36,063 bases of DNA from Streptomyces sp. NRRL S-118. Its GTDB lineage: Bacteria; Actinomycetota; Actinomycetes; Streptomycetales; Streptomycetaceae. The notes under the pieces are model-generated. The model did not search any database. It worked only from the letters and a program-made list of their open reading frames with translations, and had not been told where the DNA came from. This document shows, piece by piece, positions 23,945 through 31,421 of this stretch. Each line of letters opens with the position of its first letter. Positions within the stretch are counted from its first letter, which is position 1. Location of the stretch: contig NZ_KL591008.1 in NCBI RefSeq assembly GCF_000716335.1, positions 324,188 through 360,250 of the forward strand. Reading direction: 5' to 3'. The position numbers and the translations under genes were made by a program.

Positions 23945-25300
23945 ATGCTCCACAGACACGCCACAGCCGCGTGCACCGCCGCCCTGGCCGCCGTCGGCGC
24001 GCTCGTGCTGACCGGGCTGCCCGCCGCGGCCGCATCGCCCGCGCCGCCCACCGGACCGTCGGCCGCCGCGGAGCTCGGCGCCGACCGGCCGTCCGCCGAG
24101 GTGCTGCGGGCGATGCAGCGCGACCTGGGCCTCACCCGGGAGCAGGCAGCGCAGCGCCTGATCAACGAGGCCGAGGCCGGAGCGGTCGCCGGCCGCCTGC
24201 GCGCCTCGCTCGGCACCCGCTTCGCCGGCGCCTGGCTGCGCGGCGCCACCTCCGCCACGCTCACCGTCGCCACCACCTACGCCGCCGACGTCCCCGCCAT
24301 CAAGGCGGCCGGCGCGCAGGCCGAGGTCGTACGGTACGGGCTCGCCGAACTCGAAGCCGCCAAGGCGAAGCTGGACAAGGCCGCCGTCACCACCAAGACC
24401 GTCGACGCGCCGGTCTGGTACGTCGACGTCCGGACGAACACCGTCATGCTGGAGGCCACCGAGCAGGCCGCCGCCGACGCGCTCCTCACCGCCACCGGCC
24501 TCGACCGCCCGCTGGTCCGCGTCCGCACGACGGCCGAGCGGCCGCAGCCGCTGGCGTACGACATCCGCGGCGGTGACGCCTTCTACATCACCACCAGCCG
24601 CTGCTCCGTCGGCTTCTCCGTCCTCGCAGGCACGCAGCAGGGCTTCGCCACCGCCGGCCACTGCGGCAAGGAGGGCGACGCCACCGCCGGCTTCAACAAG
24701 GTCGCGCAGGGCACCTTCCAGGCCGCCGAGTTCCCCGGCCAGGACATGGCGTGGGTCGCCACCAACGACGACTGGACCGCCACGCCGTACGTCAGGGGCG
24801 AGGGGGAGAGGAACGTCGAGGTCACCGGCTCCACCGAGGCCCTCGTCGGCGCGTCCGTCTGCCGATCCGGCTCCACCACCGGCTGGCACTGCGGGACCGT
24901 CGAGCAGCACGACACCAGCGTCACCTATCCCCAGGGCACCGTCACCGGCATGACCCGGACCACCGTGTGCGCCGAACCGGGCGACTCGGGCGGCGCGTAC
25001 GTCTCCGGAAGCCAGGCCCAGGGCGTCACCTCCGGCGGCTCCGGCAACTGCACCTCCGGCGGCACCACCTTCTACCAGCCCATCAACCCGATCCTCCAGG
25101 CGTACGGGCTGACGCTGAAGACCACCGCGAGCGAAGCGGGCGAGGTCGGCAAGGCGGGCGGCGCCTGGGCCACCGGCAAGGTGTACGCGGCCGGTCACCA
25201 GGTCACGTACGACGGGGTCGCCTACCGCTGCATCCAGGCGCATCAGGCCCAGCCCGGCCGGCACCCCGCGGCCGTGCCCGCCCTCTGGCAGCGCCTCTGA
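23945..25300 (+). CDS. Secreted S1 serine protease with chitin-binding tail (streptogrisin C-like)
   Basis: A 451-residue preproprotein. A signal peptide (about 1-30, ending LPAAAA) is followed by an alpha-lytic-protease-type propeptide (about 45-205: RAMQRDLGLTREQAAQRLIN, FAGAWLRG, VWYVDVRTNTVML). The mature S1 domain begins near YDIRGGDAFY and has the catalytic triad H239 (TAGHCG), D267 (GQDMAWV) and S348 (PGDSGG), with paired cysteines. A 50-residue C-terminal CBM5/12-type domain follows (WATGKVYAAGHQVTYDGVAY, CIQAHQA, VPALWQRL). It would digest extracellular protein near chitin. The ATG follows GAGGTG. Similar to SprC of Streptomyces griseus, but the exact orthologue cannot be stated. Confidence 0.93.
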   Translation: MLHRHATAACTAALAAVGALVLTGLPAAAASPAPPTGPSAAAELGADRPSAEVLRAMQRDLGLTREQAAQRLINEAEAGAVAGRLRASLGTRFAGAWLRGATSATLTVATTYAADVPAIKAAGAQAEVVRYGLAELEAAKAKLDKAAVTTKTVDAPVWYVDVRTNTVMLEATEQAAADALLTATGLDRPLVRVRTTAERPQPLAYDIRGGDAFYITTSRCSVGFSVLAGTQQGFATAGHCGKEGDATAGFNKVAQGTFQAAEFPGQDMAWVATNDDWTATPYVRGEGERNVEVTGSTEALVGASVCRSGSTTGWHCGTVEQHDTSVTYPQGTVTGMTRTTVCAEPGDSGGAYVSGSQAQGVTSGGSGNCTSGGTTFYQPINPILQAYGLTLKTTASEAGEVGKAGGAWATGKVYAAGHQVTYDGVAYRCIQAHQAQPGRHPAAVPALWQRL

Positions 25301-25317
25301 CGTCGCCCCGCGCCGGA

Positions 25318-25346
25318 CGGGCCCGGGTCGTCGCGGCCCGGGCCCG
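25318..25346. terminator. Bidirectional terminator between protease and MBL genes
   Basis: A perfect 10-bp stem pairs 25318-25327 with 25337-25346 around a 9-base loop. It sits between the convergent stops of the serine protease and the minus-strand MBL gene. Confidence 0.75.
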
Positions 25347-25385
25347 GCCCCCTCGGCGTCGCACCCGGATCACGTCCGCGCGGGG

Positions 25386-26006
25386 TCAGAGGGCGGCCGG
25401 TACGTTCGGCCGCTCCGCCGCGATCGTCGTGTCGGGGCCGTGGCCGGTGTGCACGACGGTGGCGCCCGGCAGCGGCAGCAGTCGCCGGCGGATCGACGCC
25501 ACGATGGTGTCCCGGTCGGAGTAGGAGCGGCCGGTGGCCCCCGGACCACCGTGGAACAGGGTGTCGCCGGTGAACACCGCGTCCAGGAACGGGACGTGGA
25601 GCGCGCAACTGCCCCACGTGTGGCCGGGCGTGTGCAGCACCCGGACACCGACGCCGGCGACGAGGAGCTCCTGTCCGTCGCCCAGGGCGCCGTCGGGGGC
25701 CCGGCCGGGGTGCACGGCGTCCCACAGCTCACGGTCCGCGGGGTGCAGCAGGACGGGCGCGCCGGTGGCGGCCGCGAGGGCGGGCGCCGCGCCGATGTGG
25801 TCGTCGTGGCCGTGCGTGCACACGACGGCGGTGACCCGGCGGCCCGCGACGGCCGCCGTGACGGCCCCGGCGTCATGGGCGGCGTCCACGACCAGCACCT
25901 CGTCGTCGTCGCCGATGAGCCACACGTTGTTGTCGACGTCGAAGGTCTCGCCGTCGAGGCTGAACGTGCCCGAGGTGACGACCCGTTCGGCCCGTACCGT
26001 GCTCAC
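25386..26006 (-). CDS. MBL-fold hydrolase, probable S-formylmycothiol hydrolase
   Basis: A 206-residue glyoxalase-II-like metallo-hydrolase. The dinuclear zinc motif is THGHDDH (H65, H67, D69, H70), with the further ligand His in HTPGHTWGS, the bridging Asp in FTGDTLF, and a final His in [10 protein letters not shown]. It is translated from a GTG that overlaps the mscR stop by four bases (GTGA), so the pair is coupled. The same mscR-MBL pairing is found in mycobacteria and other Streptomyces. There the MBL protein is proposed to hydrolyse S-formylmycothiol to formate and mycothiol. The family is certain; the substrate is inferred from the operon. Confidence 0.88.
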   Translation of the reverse strand: MSTVRAERVVTSGTFSLDGETFDVDNNVWLIGDDDEVLVVDAAHDAGAVTAAVAGRRVTAVVCTHGHDDHIGAAPALAAATGAPVLLHPADRELWDAVHPGRAPDGALGDGQELLVAGVGVRVLHTPGHTWGSCALHVPFLDAVFTGDTLFHGGPGATGRSYSDRDTIVASIRRRLLPLPGATVVHTGHGPDTTIAAERPNVPAAL

Positions 26007-27088
26007 AGCAGGACCACCGAACGCAGGACCTCGCCGCGGTGCATCTTCGCGAAGGCACCCTCCACCTCGTCCAGACCGATGGTCTCGGTGACGAAGGCGT
26101 CCAGGTCCAGCCGGCCGCTGAGGTACTGGTCGATGAGGACCGGGAAGTCCCGGCTGGGCAGGCAGTCCCCGTACCACGACGACTTCAGGGCGCCGCCGCG
26201 CGAGAACAGGTCGATCAGCGGCAGGTCGATCCGCATGTCCGGGTCGGGCACGCCGACCTGCACCAGCACTCCCGCGTGGTCGCGCATGTAGAAGGCCTGC
26301 TCGTACGTCTCGGGGCGGCCGACCGCGTCGATGGCGACGTCCACCCCGAAGCCGTCGGTGAGGGTCCTGACCGCCTCCACAGGGTCGGTCTCCCGTGCGT
26401 CGACGGTGTGCGTGGCGCCGAAGCGGGTCGCCGTCGCGAGCTTCCGCGCGTCGATGTCGACGGCGATCACGCGCCGCGCACCGGCGAGCGAGGCGCCCGC
26501 GATCGCGGCGTCGCCGACGCCTCCGCAGCCGATGACGGCGACGGTGTCGCCCCTGCCGACGTTTCCGGTGTTCACCGCGGCGCCGTAGCCGGCCATCACG
26601 CCGCAGCCGATCAGCCCGGCGGCCTCGGGGCGGGCGGCCGGGTCGATCTTCACCGCCTGGCCGGCCGCGACGAGGGTCTTCTCGGCGAAGGCGCCGATGC
26701 CGAGGGCGGGGGAGAGGGGCGTGCCGTCCAGCAGGGTCATGGGCTGCCGGGCGTTGCGGGAGTCGAAGCAGTACCAGGGCCGGCCGCGGCGGCACGACCG
26801 GCACGCGCCGCAGGGGGCGCGCCACGCGAGGACGACGTAGTCGCCGGGGGCGAGGTCGGTGACGCCGTCGCCGACGGACTCGACGGTCCCCGCGGCTTCG
26901 TGGCCCAGCAGGAACGGGAACTCGTCGTTGATGGCGCCTTCCCGGTAGTGCAGATCCGTGTGGCACACACCGCACGCCCGGACGGAGACGAGGACCTCGC
27001 CCGGCCCGGGGTCGGGCACCAGGATCGTCTGCAGCTCGACGGGTGCGCCCTTCTTCACAGCGACGACGGCACGGACCTCATGGGACAC
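26003..27088 (-). CDS. mscR: S-(hydroxymethyl)mycothiol dehydrogenase (NAD/mycothiol-dependent formaldehyde dehydrogenase)
   Basis: A 361-residue zinc-dependent medium-chain dehydrogenase, the same length as the mycobacterial enzyme. Catalytic zinc ligands are C42 ([12 protein letters not shown]) and H63 (LGHE). The structural zinc cluster is C93, C96, C99 and C107 ([16 protein letters not shown]). The NAD-binding [12 protein letters not shown] follows, with VDIDARKL at the adenosine site. It oxidises the formaldehyde-mycothiol adduct to S-formylmycothiol in the cytosol. The GTG start at 27088 has AGAGGAG upstream at good spacing. It forms an operon with the MBL hydrolase. A housekeeping-type promoter and GTTGCG repeats lie upstream, and an IclR gene is next door. 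Confidence 0.93.
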   Translation of the reverse strand: MSHEVRAVVAVKKGAPVELQTILVPDPGPGEVLVSVRACGVCHTDLHYREGAINDEFPFLLGHEAAGTVESVGDGVTDLAPGDYVVLAWRAPCGACRSCRRGRPWYCFDSRNARQPMTLLDGTPLSPALGIGAFAEKTLVAAGQAVKIDPAARPEAAGLIGCGVMAGYGAAVNTGNVGRGDTVAVIGCGGVGDAAIAGASLAGARRVIAVDIDARKLATATRFGATHTVDARETDPVEAVRTLTDGFGVDVAIDAVGRPETYEQAFYMRDHAGVLVQVGVPDPDMRIDLPLIDLFSRGGALKSSWYGDCLPSRDFPVLIDQYLSGRLDLDAFVTETIGLDEVEGAFAKMHRGEVLRSVVLL

Positions 27089-27414
27089 GACGGCACTCCT
27101 CTGGTGGGCGCGGTGCTGGTTGCGCGGTGCTGTTGCGTTGCGCGATGCGCTATGGGTTGCGTGGTGAGAAACATACTGAGAACGGCGGCAACCCACCGTC
27201 AAGAGGAGGAATCAGACGCCGGGCGGGCGCGCGACCGAAAACCGGTGACGGACAGCCACCCGGTACGCGGGGACGCGGGGATGCGGAGACACGGGTACCC
27301 GAGGACGCGGGGACTGGCGACGCGGGGCCAGGTCTTCCCGTCCACCCGTTCGTACGGAACGACCTCGTCGCGTCGGCGAACCGCCGTGCCCCCCTGTCCG
27401 CCCGTCCCGGCGGT
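27089..27414. other. mscR leader and spacer, no gene
   Basis: No gene is supportable here. The mscR-proximal 120 bases hold the candidate promoter and four GTTGCG elements described separately. The IclR-proximal part (about 27262-27330) has a loose run of GACGCGGGG and close variants with a period near 10-20 bases, probably simple-sequence drift. I see no clear terminator for the IclR gene. Confidence 0.5.
27119..27202 (-). promoter_or_regulatory. mscR promoter with four GTTGCG candidate operator half-sites
   Basis: Reading toward mscR, TTGACG (complement of 27197-27202) and CAGTAT (complement of 27173-27178) are separated by 18 bases, a good housekeeping-sigma promoter. Just downstream, GTTGCG (plus-strand reading) occurs at 27119, 27132, 27137 and 27156. 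The longer GCGTTGCGCG at 27135-27144 recurs exactly at 28353-28362 upstream of the IclR gene. Position downstream of the start site fits repressor binding. The regulator identity is inferred. Confidence 0.5.
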
Positions 27415-28272
27415 TCAGAATCCGTACCCCATCCGCCGGGACAGCTCGTCGGCGGCCGCGGCCGTGCGCCGGGCGAGTTCCGGCAGCCGGTCCCGCTCCA
27501 GCCGGTACGCCGGCCCCGACACGCTGATCGCCCCGATGACGGTCCCGTCGTGCCCGCGCACCGGCGCGGCCGCCGCGTGCAGCCCCGGTTCCAGCTCCTC
27601 CACGGCGAGGGCGAAGCCCTGCTCGCGCACCGCCCGCAACGCGGAACGGAGCATCCCGGCACTGGTCACCGTGTGCGCGGTGTACCGCGGCAGCGTCCGC
27701 GCCAGCAGACCCTCCCGCAGCGTCACCGGCAGGTGGGCGAGGAGCACCTTGCCGGTGGACGTGGCGTGCAGCGGGGTCCGCCGGCCCAGCCAGTTCTGTG
27801 CGGCGACCGAGGCGGGCCCGCGGGCCTGGACGACGCTGACGGCCGCATCGTCGTCCAGCACCGCGATGTTGACCGTCTCACCGAGTTCGTCGGCGAGTTC
27901 CCGGCACACCGGCCCGCCCTCCCGGGAGATGTCCAGCCGGACCGCCGCCGCCCCCGCCAGGCGCAGCACGCCCGCCCCCAGGAAGTACTTGCCGCGGTCC
28001 CGCGCCTGGGCGACCAGGCCCCGGTTCTCCAGCACGCCGAGCAGCCGGAACGCCGTCGACTTGTGCACGTGCAGCTCGCCGGCGATGTCGGTGACACCGG
28101 CCTCGCCGTGGCGCGCGAGGATCTCCAGCACACTCACCGCGCGGTCCACCGAGCGGATCGCGCCCGACGCGCCCCCGGAGCCGCGCTCCCCGGCGCCCCG
28201 GAAGTCCCCGGACTCCCTGGGCTCCTCCCTGGTCTCCTCCGGGAGCTGGCCGTCCGGCTGGTCACGGGTCAT
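27415..28272 (-). CDS. IclR-family transcriptional regulator
   Basis: A 285-residue regulator. A disordered acidic N-terminus (about 1-36) precedes the IclR winged HTH (AIRSVDRAVSVLEILARHGE, GVTDIAGELHVHKSTAFRLL, VLENRGLVAQ). The effector-binding domain follows (LGETVNIAVLDDDAAVSVVQ, LHATSTGKVLLAHLP, GFALAVEELEPGLHAAAAPV, GAISVSGPAYRL). The ATG follows GGGAG at eight bases. It lies upstream of the mscR operon on the same strand with a 326-base gap and shares GCGTTGCGCG with the mscR leader, so it may control formaldehyde detoxification and itself. IclR regulators can repress or activate; the effector is unknown. Confidence 0.93.
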   Translation of the reverse strand: MTRDQPDGQLPEETREEPRESGDFRGAGERGSGGASGAIRSVDRAVSVLEILARHGEAGVTDIAGELHVHKSTAFRLLGVLENRGLVAQARDRGKYFLGAGVLRLAGAAAVRLDISREGGPVCRELADELGETVNIAVLDDDAAVSVVQARGPASVAAQNWLGRRTPLHATSTGKVLLAHLPVTLREGLLARTLPRYTAHTVTSAGMLRSALRAVREQGFALAVEELEPGLHAAAAPVRGHDGTVIGAISVSGPAYRLERDRLPELARRTAAAADELSRRMGYGF

Positions 28273-28352
28273 CGCTCAACTCCCACCACCCTGCGGCCCC
28301 TTCGCGCCGCATGCCCGGAAAGCCCCCGACGCCGCGTGCGTCCCGACCGATC

Positions 28353-28362
28353 GCGTTGCGCG
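28353..28362. promoter_or_regulatory. GCGTTGCGCG element upstream of the IclR gene
   Basis: This is an exact 10-base match to 27135-27144 in the mscR leader, located 81 bases upstream of the IclR start. It is a candidate autoregulatory IclR site. The length is modest for a GC-rich genome, so chance is possible. Confidence 0.35.
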
Positions 28363-28479
28363 GAGCGCTTCCACGTGCGCCCTGAGCAACGTCATGCTAC
28401 CCACGAGCTTCCCCCTGAGTCGTGCCCGGCGCGGGCTCCCCGAGGAGCCGGGCCGGCTCCCACCGCCTAATCTGGGACC

Positions 28480-28845
28480 ATGACGCGCGCCGCCCACCGC
28501 CCCACGGTCCGCCGCATCCACGACCCGGCCCAGGACGGCGAGGGGACACGGGTCCTCGTCGACCGGCTCTGGCCCCGGGGCCTGTCCAAGGCGGACGCCC
28601 GCGTCGACGAGTGGCCCAAGGCCCTCACTCCGTCGACCGAGCTGCGACGCTGGTACCACGCCGGGGAGGGCACGTACGAGGAGTTCCGGGAGCGCTACGA
28701 GGCCGAGCTCGCCACGCCGGACGCCGCCGAGGCCCTCGACGGGCTGCGCGCACTCCTCCGGAAGGGGCCCGTCACGCTGCTCACCGCCTCCAAGGAGCCG
28801 GGCCGCAGCCATGCGGCGGTGCTCGTGGAGCTGCTCACGCGATGA
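28480..28845 (+). CDS. DUF488-family protein
   Basis: A 121-residue DUF488 protein with the family hallmarks VRRIHDPAQDGEGTRVLVDR, LWPRGLSKADARVDEWPKAL, PSTELRRWYHAGEGTYEEFR, ERYEAEL and VTLLTASKEPGRSHAAVLVE. The family is small, widespread and without an assigned reaction; conserved Arg/Trp/Lys residues suggest nucleotide or phosphate binding. It is divergent from the IclR gene. The 3' end overlaps the convergent transporter gene by 11 bases. Confidence 0.9.
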   Translation: MTRAAHRPTVRRIHDPAQDGEGTRVLVDRLWPRGLSKADARVDEWPKALTPSTELRRWYHAGEGTYEEFRERYEAELATPDAAEALDGLRALLRKGPVTLLTASKEPGRSHAAVLVELLTR

Positions 28846-29794
28846 CCGGTCCGGGGTCCGGCTCGGCCTCCGGCTGCTCCCGCCCGGCCCCCGGCCCCTG
28901 CTCCGCGTCCGGTGCGGGCCGCGGCTGACCAGCCGTCAGCAGGATCACGCCGCGGGCCGCGAGCCCCGCCGAAACCGCCGCGACCAGCCAGCCCACCGCG
29001 CCCGCGCGGAAGGTCTCGCCGAGCAGCGCGACGCCGATGACGGCCGCCACCGCGGGATTCGACAGGTTCACCACCGCGAGCGGCGCGGCGAGCCCGCCCC
29101 GGTAGGCCGCCTGCGACAGCAGCAGCCCGCCCAGGGCGAAGACGGCCACCAGGACGGTCAGGAGCACCGCCTGCCACACCGTCACCGGGCCGCCCGGCAG
29201 CCGGCGTGCCGACGACGCGGTGACCGTCTGCGTCAGCGCGGACGCGACGGCGGAGGCGACCCCCGCCGCGGTGGCGAGACCGAGCACGGAACCGGATGCG
29301 GCCCGGGGCCCGGACCCCGGGCCGCAACCGTCCGGGGCGGGGGAGCGGCGCACCAGCACGGCGATCAGCAGCGCCGCCGCCGCGGCGACCGCCAGGGCCT
29401 CCGGCAGCGACAGCGCGTCGCCCGGGGCCGCCGGTCCCACCACCGCGACCAGCCCGGCCAGCCCGCCCACCGTCGCCAGCGCGCCACGCCACTCCGTCCG
29501 GGCCACCCGCCGCCGCGCGTACCACGCCCCCACCGGCAGAGCCGCGACCAGCGTCAGTGCGCCGAGCGCCTGCACCAGGGTGAGGGGCCCGTAGTGCAGC
29601 GCCGCCACGTGCAGCAGCGCGCCCGCCGCGTTCAGCGCGACGGCCCACCACCACAGCGGCCGGGCCGACAGCCGCCGCAGCGCCCCGCGCCCCGCGGATC
29701 CCGCCTGGGCCAGCCGTGCCTGGACCACCGCGGCCAGCGCGTACCCGGCGGCCGAGGCGAGCGACAGCAGCAGTGCGAGCAGTGTCGCCCTCAT
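28835..29794 (-). CDS. EamA-like DMT-superfamily membrane transporter
   Basis: A 319-residue integral membrane protein with about ten hydrophobic helices in two halves (for example LLALLLSLASAAGYALAAVV, ALGALTLVAALPVGAWYA, WQAVLLTVLVAVFALGGLLL, AVVNLSNPAVAAVIGVALLG ETFRAGAVGW). The LGETF piece is typical of the second EamA repeat. It probably exports a small metabolite; the substrate is unknown. The start ATG overlaps the PAP2 stop by four bases (ATGA), so the two are translationally coupled. The tail is a Pro/Glu-rich cytoplasmic segment. Confidence 0.85.
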   Translation of the reverse strand: MRATLLALLLSLASAAGYALAAVVQARLAQAGSAGRGALRRLSARPLWWWAVALNAAGALLHVAALHYGPLTLVQALGALTLVAALPVGAWYARRRVARTEWRGALATVGGLAGLVAVVGPAAPGDALSLPEALAVAAAAALLIAVLVRRSPAPDGCGPGSGPRAASGSVLGLATAAGVASAVASALTQTVTASSARRLPGGPVTVWQAVLLTVLVAVFALGGLLLSQAAYRGGLAAPLAVVNLSNPAVAAVIGVALLGETFRAGAVGWLVAAVSAGLAARGVILLTAGQPRPAPDAEQGPGAGREQPEAEPDPGPVIA

Positions 29795-30570
29795 CGCAGC
29801 ACCGCCCGTACGGGAGCGGCCGCCCAGCGCGGCGCGGCGGCCCCGGGCGGCTGTACGACGAGCAGGGTCGCGCCCAGCAGCACGGCTGCCACCAGCGCGT
29901 CCAGCCAGTAGTGGTTGGCGGTGCCTACCACGACCAGCAGGGTCAGCAACGGGTGGAGGAGCCACAGCACGCGCCACCGGCCGCGCGTGGCGGCGATCAT
30001 GCCGACCGCGACCATCAGTGCCCAGCCGACGTGCAGCGACGGCATGGCCGCGAACTGGTTCGCCAGCGTGTCGGTCTCCGGCGACGCGCCGTACACCGAC
30101 GGACCGTAGGTCCGCGCGGTGTCGACCAGGCCGGTCTCGGCCAGCATCCGCGGCGGCGCGAGCGGCACCAGCAGGTGCAGGACGAGCGCGGCGGCCGTGA
30201 GCAGCGCCAGCGCCCGCCGCGACCAGAGGTAGTGCGCCGGGCGGCGCCAGTACAGCCAGCCGAGGAAGGCCACCGTGGCCGGGAAGTGCACGACGGCGTA
30301 ATAGGTGTTGGCGAGGTGGACGAGGGTCCCGTCGTGCAGGAGCAGGCGCTGCACCCAGCCCTCACCCGGCAGGTGGACGGCGCGTTCGGCGTCCCAGACG
30401 GCGTCCGCGTTGCCGAAGGCACGGTCCTCGTGCCCGGCGGCGACCAGCCGGCCGAGCTTGTAGACGAGGAACAGTCCTGCCACCAGCAGCAGCTCGCGGA
30501 CCAGCGGCGGCCGTGGGGCGGCGGTCGTCCCGGTCGTCTCCGGCGGTGTCACGGGTATTCCGGCGGCCAT
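29791..30570 (-). CDS. PAP2-superfamily membrane phosphatase (inositol-phosphotransferase-like)
   Basis: A 259-residue polytopic membrane protein with about six helices. The PAP2 catalytic signature is split as usual: AMPSLHVGWAL with H180, and NHYWLDALVA with nucleophile H220 and D224. The overall layout (LVYKLGRLVAAGHEDRAFGN, LHLPGEGWVQRL-like segment, YYAVVHFPATVAFLGWLYW) matches the AUR1/inositolphosphoceramide-synthase-like PAP2 subgroup. It should transfer or hydrolyse a lipid phosphate at the membrane. It is first gene of a two-gene operon with the EamA transporter and is divergent from a TetR gene across a shared operator (30600-30638). Confidence 0.9.
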   Translation of the reverse strand: MAAGIPVTPPETTGTTAAPRPPLVRELLLVAGLFLVYKLGRLVAAGHEDRAFGNADAVWDAERAVHLPGEGWVQRLLLHDGTLVHLANTYYAVVHFPATVAFLGWLYWRRPAHYLWSRRALALLTAAALVLHLLVPLAPPRMLAETGLVDTARTYGPSVYGASPETDTLANQFAAMPSLHVGWALMVAVGMIAATRGRWRVLWLLHPLLTLLVVVGTANHYWLDALVAAVLLGATLLVVQPPGAAAPRWAAAPVRAVLR

Positions 30571-30599
30571 GCTCCGGCCCCTCTGCTGGTTCGTCCGCT

Positions 30600-30638
30600 T
30601 ATCGAGACGCTTACGTCTCGATACGTTTGCGTCTCGAT
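30600..30638. promoter_or_regulatory. TetR operator: inverted repeat plus third half-site
   Basis: TATCGAGACG-CTTA-CGTCTCGATA (30600-30623) is a perfect 10-bp inverted repeat. A third half-site CGTCTCGAT lies at 30630-30638, 16 bases after the second. The cluster occupies the gap between the divergent PAP2 and TetR starts, the expected operator position. Confidence 0.75.
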
Positions 30639-30694
30639 TGTACGCCGCCTACTCTCGGACGTGCACGAAGGCCCCCGTCCCGCCGGAGAGAGCG

Positions 30695-31300
30695 ATGTCC
30701 ACACGCGCCGCCACCGCCGCCGCCCGCCGCAGCAAGATCGGCCCGGAGCGCGAGCAGGAGCTCTACAGGGCGGTGCTGGACCTGCTGCGGGAGGGCGGCT
30801 ACGACGCCGTGACCATGGAGGGCGTCGCCGCCCGCACCAAGTGCGGCAAGGCGACCCTCTACCGGCAGTGGAAGACCAAGCAGCAGCTCGTGACCGCCGC
30901 GCTCGCCAAGAGCCGCCGCGCCCTGTTCACCGACATCGACACCGGTTCGGCCGCCGGTGACCTGCGGGCCGCGGCCGCGGCCGCCGCCGACCGCCGGGGC
31001 CGCGACACGGAACTCATGGAGGCCGTCGGACAGGCCTACCTCCTCCACGCGGGCCTGCGCCAGGCACTGCGCGAGACCGTCATCGACCCGGAGGTGGCCG
31101 CGCTCGACGCGATGCTCCGCCGCGGGATCGAGCGCGGCGAGATCGCCGCCGACAACCCGGCCGTCGCCTTCGTCGCCCCCTGCTTCCTCGGCGTCCTGCG
31201 CATCGAGCGCCTCTTCGAGGACCGCTTCCCCGACGACGAAGCCCTGCCGGCGTTCGTCGAAGCGGTGCTGCTCCCCGCGCTGGGCCTGGCCCCGCGCTGA
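30695..31300 (+). CDS. TetR/AcrR-family transcriptional regulator
   Basis: A 201-residue regulator. The HTH lies at about residues 17-63 (REQELYRAVLDLLREGGYDA, VTMEGVAARTKCGKATLYRQ, WKTKQQLVTAAL). The C-terminal domain is the TetR_C_11/16-type helical bundle (ALRETVIDPEVAALDAMLRR, IERGEIAADNPAVAFVAPCF). The ATG at 30695 follows GGAGAG; upstream in-frame sequence runs through the operator. It probably represses the divergent PAP2-EamA operon, itself and possibly the downstream P450, which is 121 bases away on the same strand. The inducer is unknown. Confidence 0.92.
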   Translation: MSTRAATAAARRSKIGPEREQELYRAVLDLLREGGYDAVTMEGVAARTKCGKATLYRQWKTKQQLVTAALAKSRRALFTDIDTGSAAGDLRAAAAAAADRRGRDTELMEAVGQAYLLHAGLRQALRETVIDPEVAALDAMLRRGIERGEIAADNPAVAFVAPCFLGVLRIERLFEDRFPDDEALPAFVEAVLLPALGLAPR

Positions 31301-31421
31301 CCCACCGACCGCCGACCCCGCCCCGTCGCGTCGGGGCGCCGGTGACCAGGAGCGCACTTCCCGGGCCCCGAGGCCCTGCGGCACCATGACCGCACCGACC
31401 GCCGACGGAGGTGCCCCCCCC

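Noticed and set aside
27262..27330. Run of GACGCGGGG-like units as a possible CRISPR or iteron array
   Set aside because: Units are irregular in length and spacing, with no unique spacers and no cas or replication genes.
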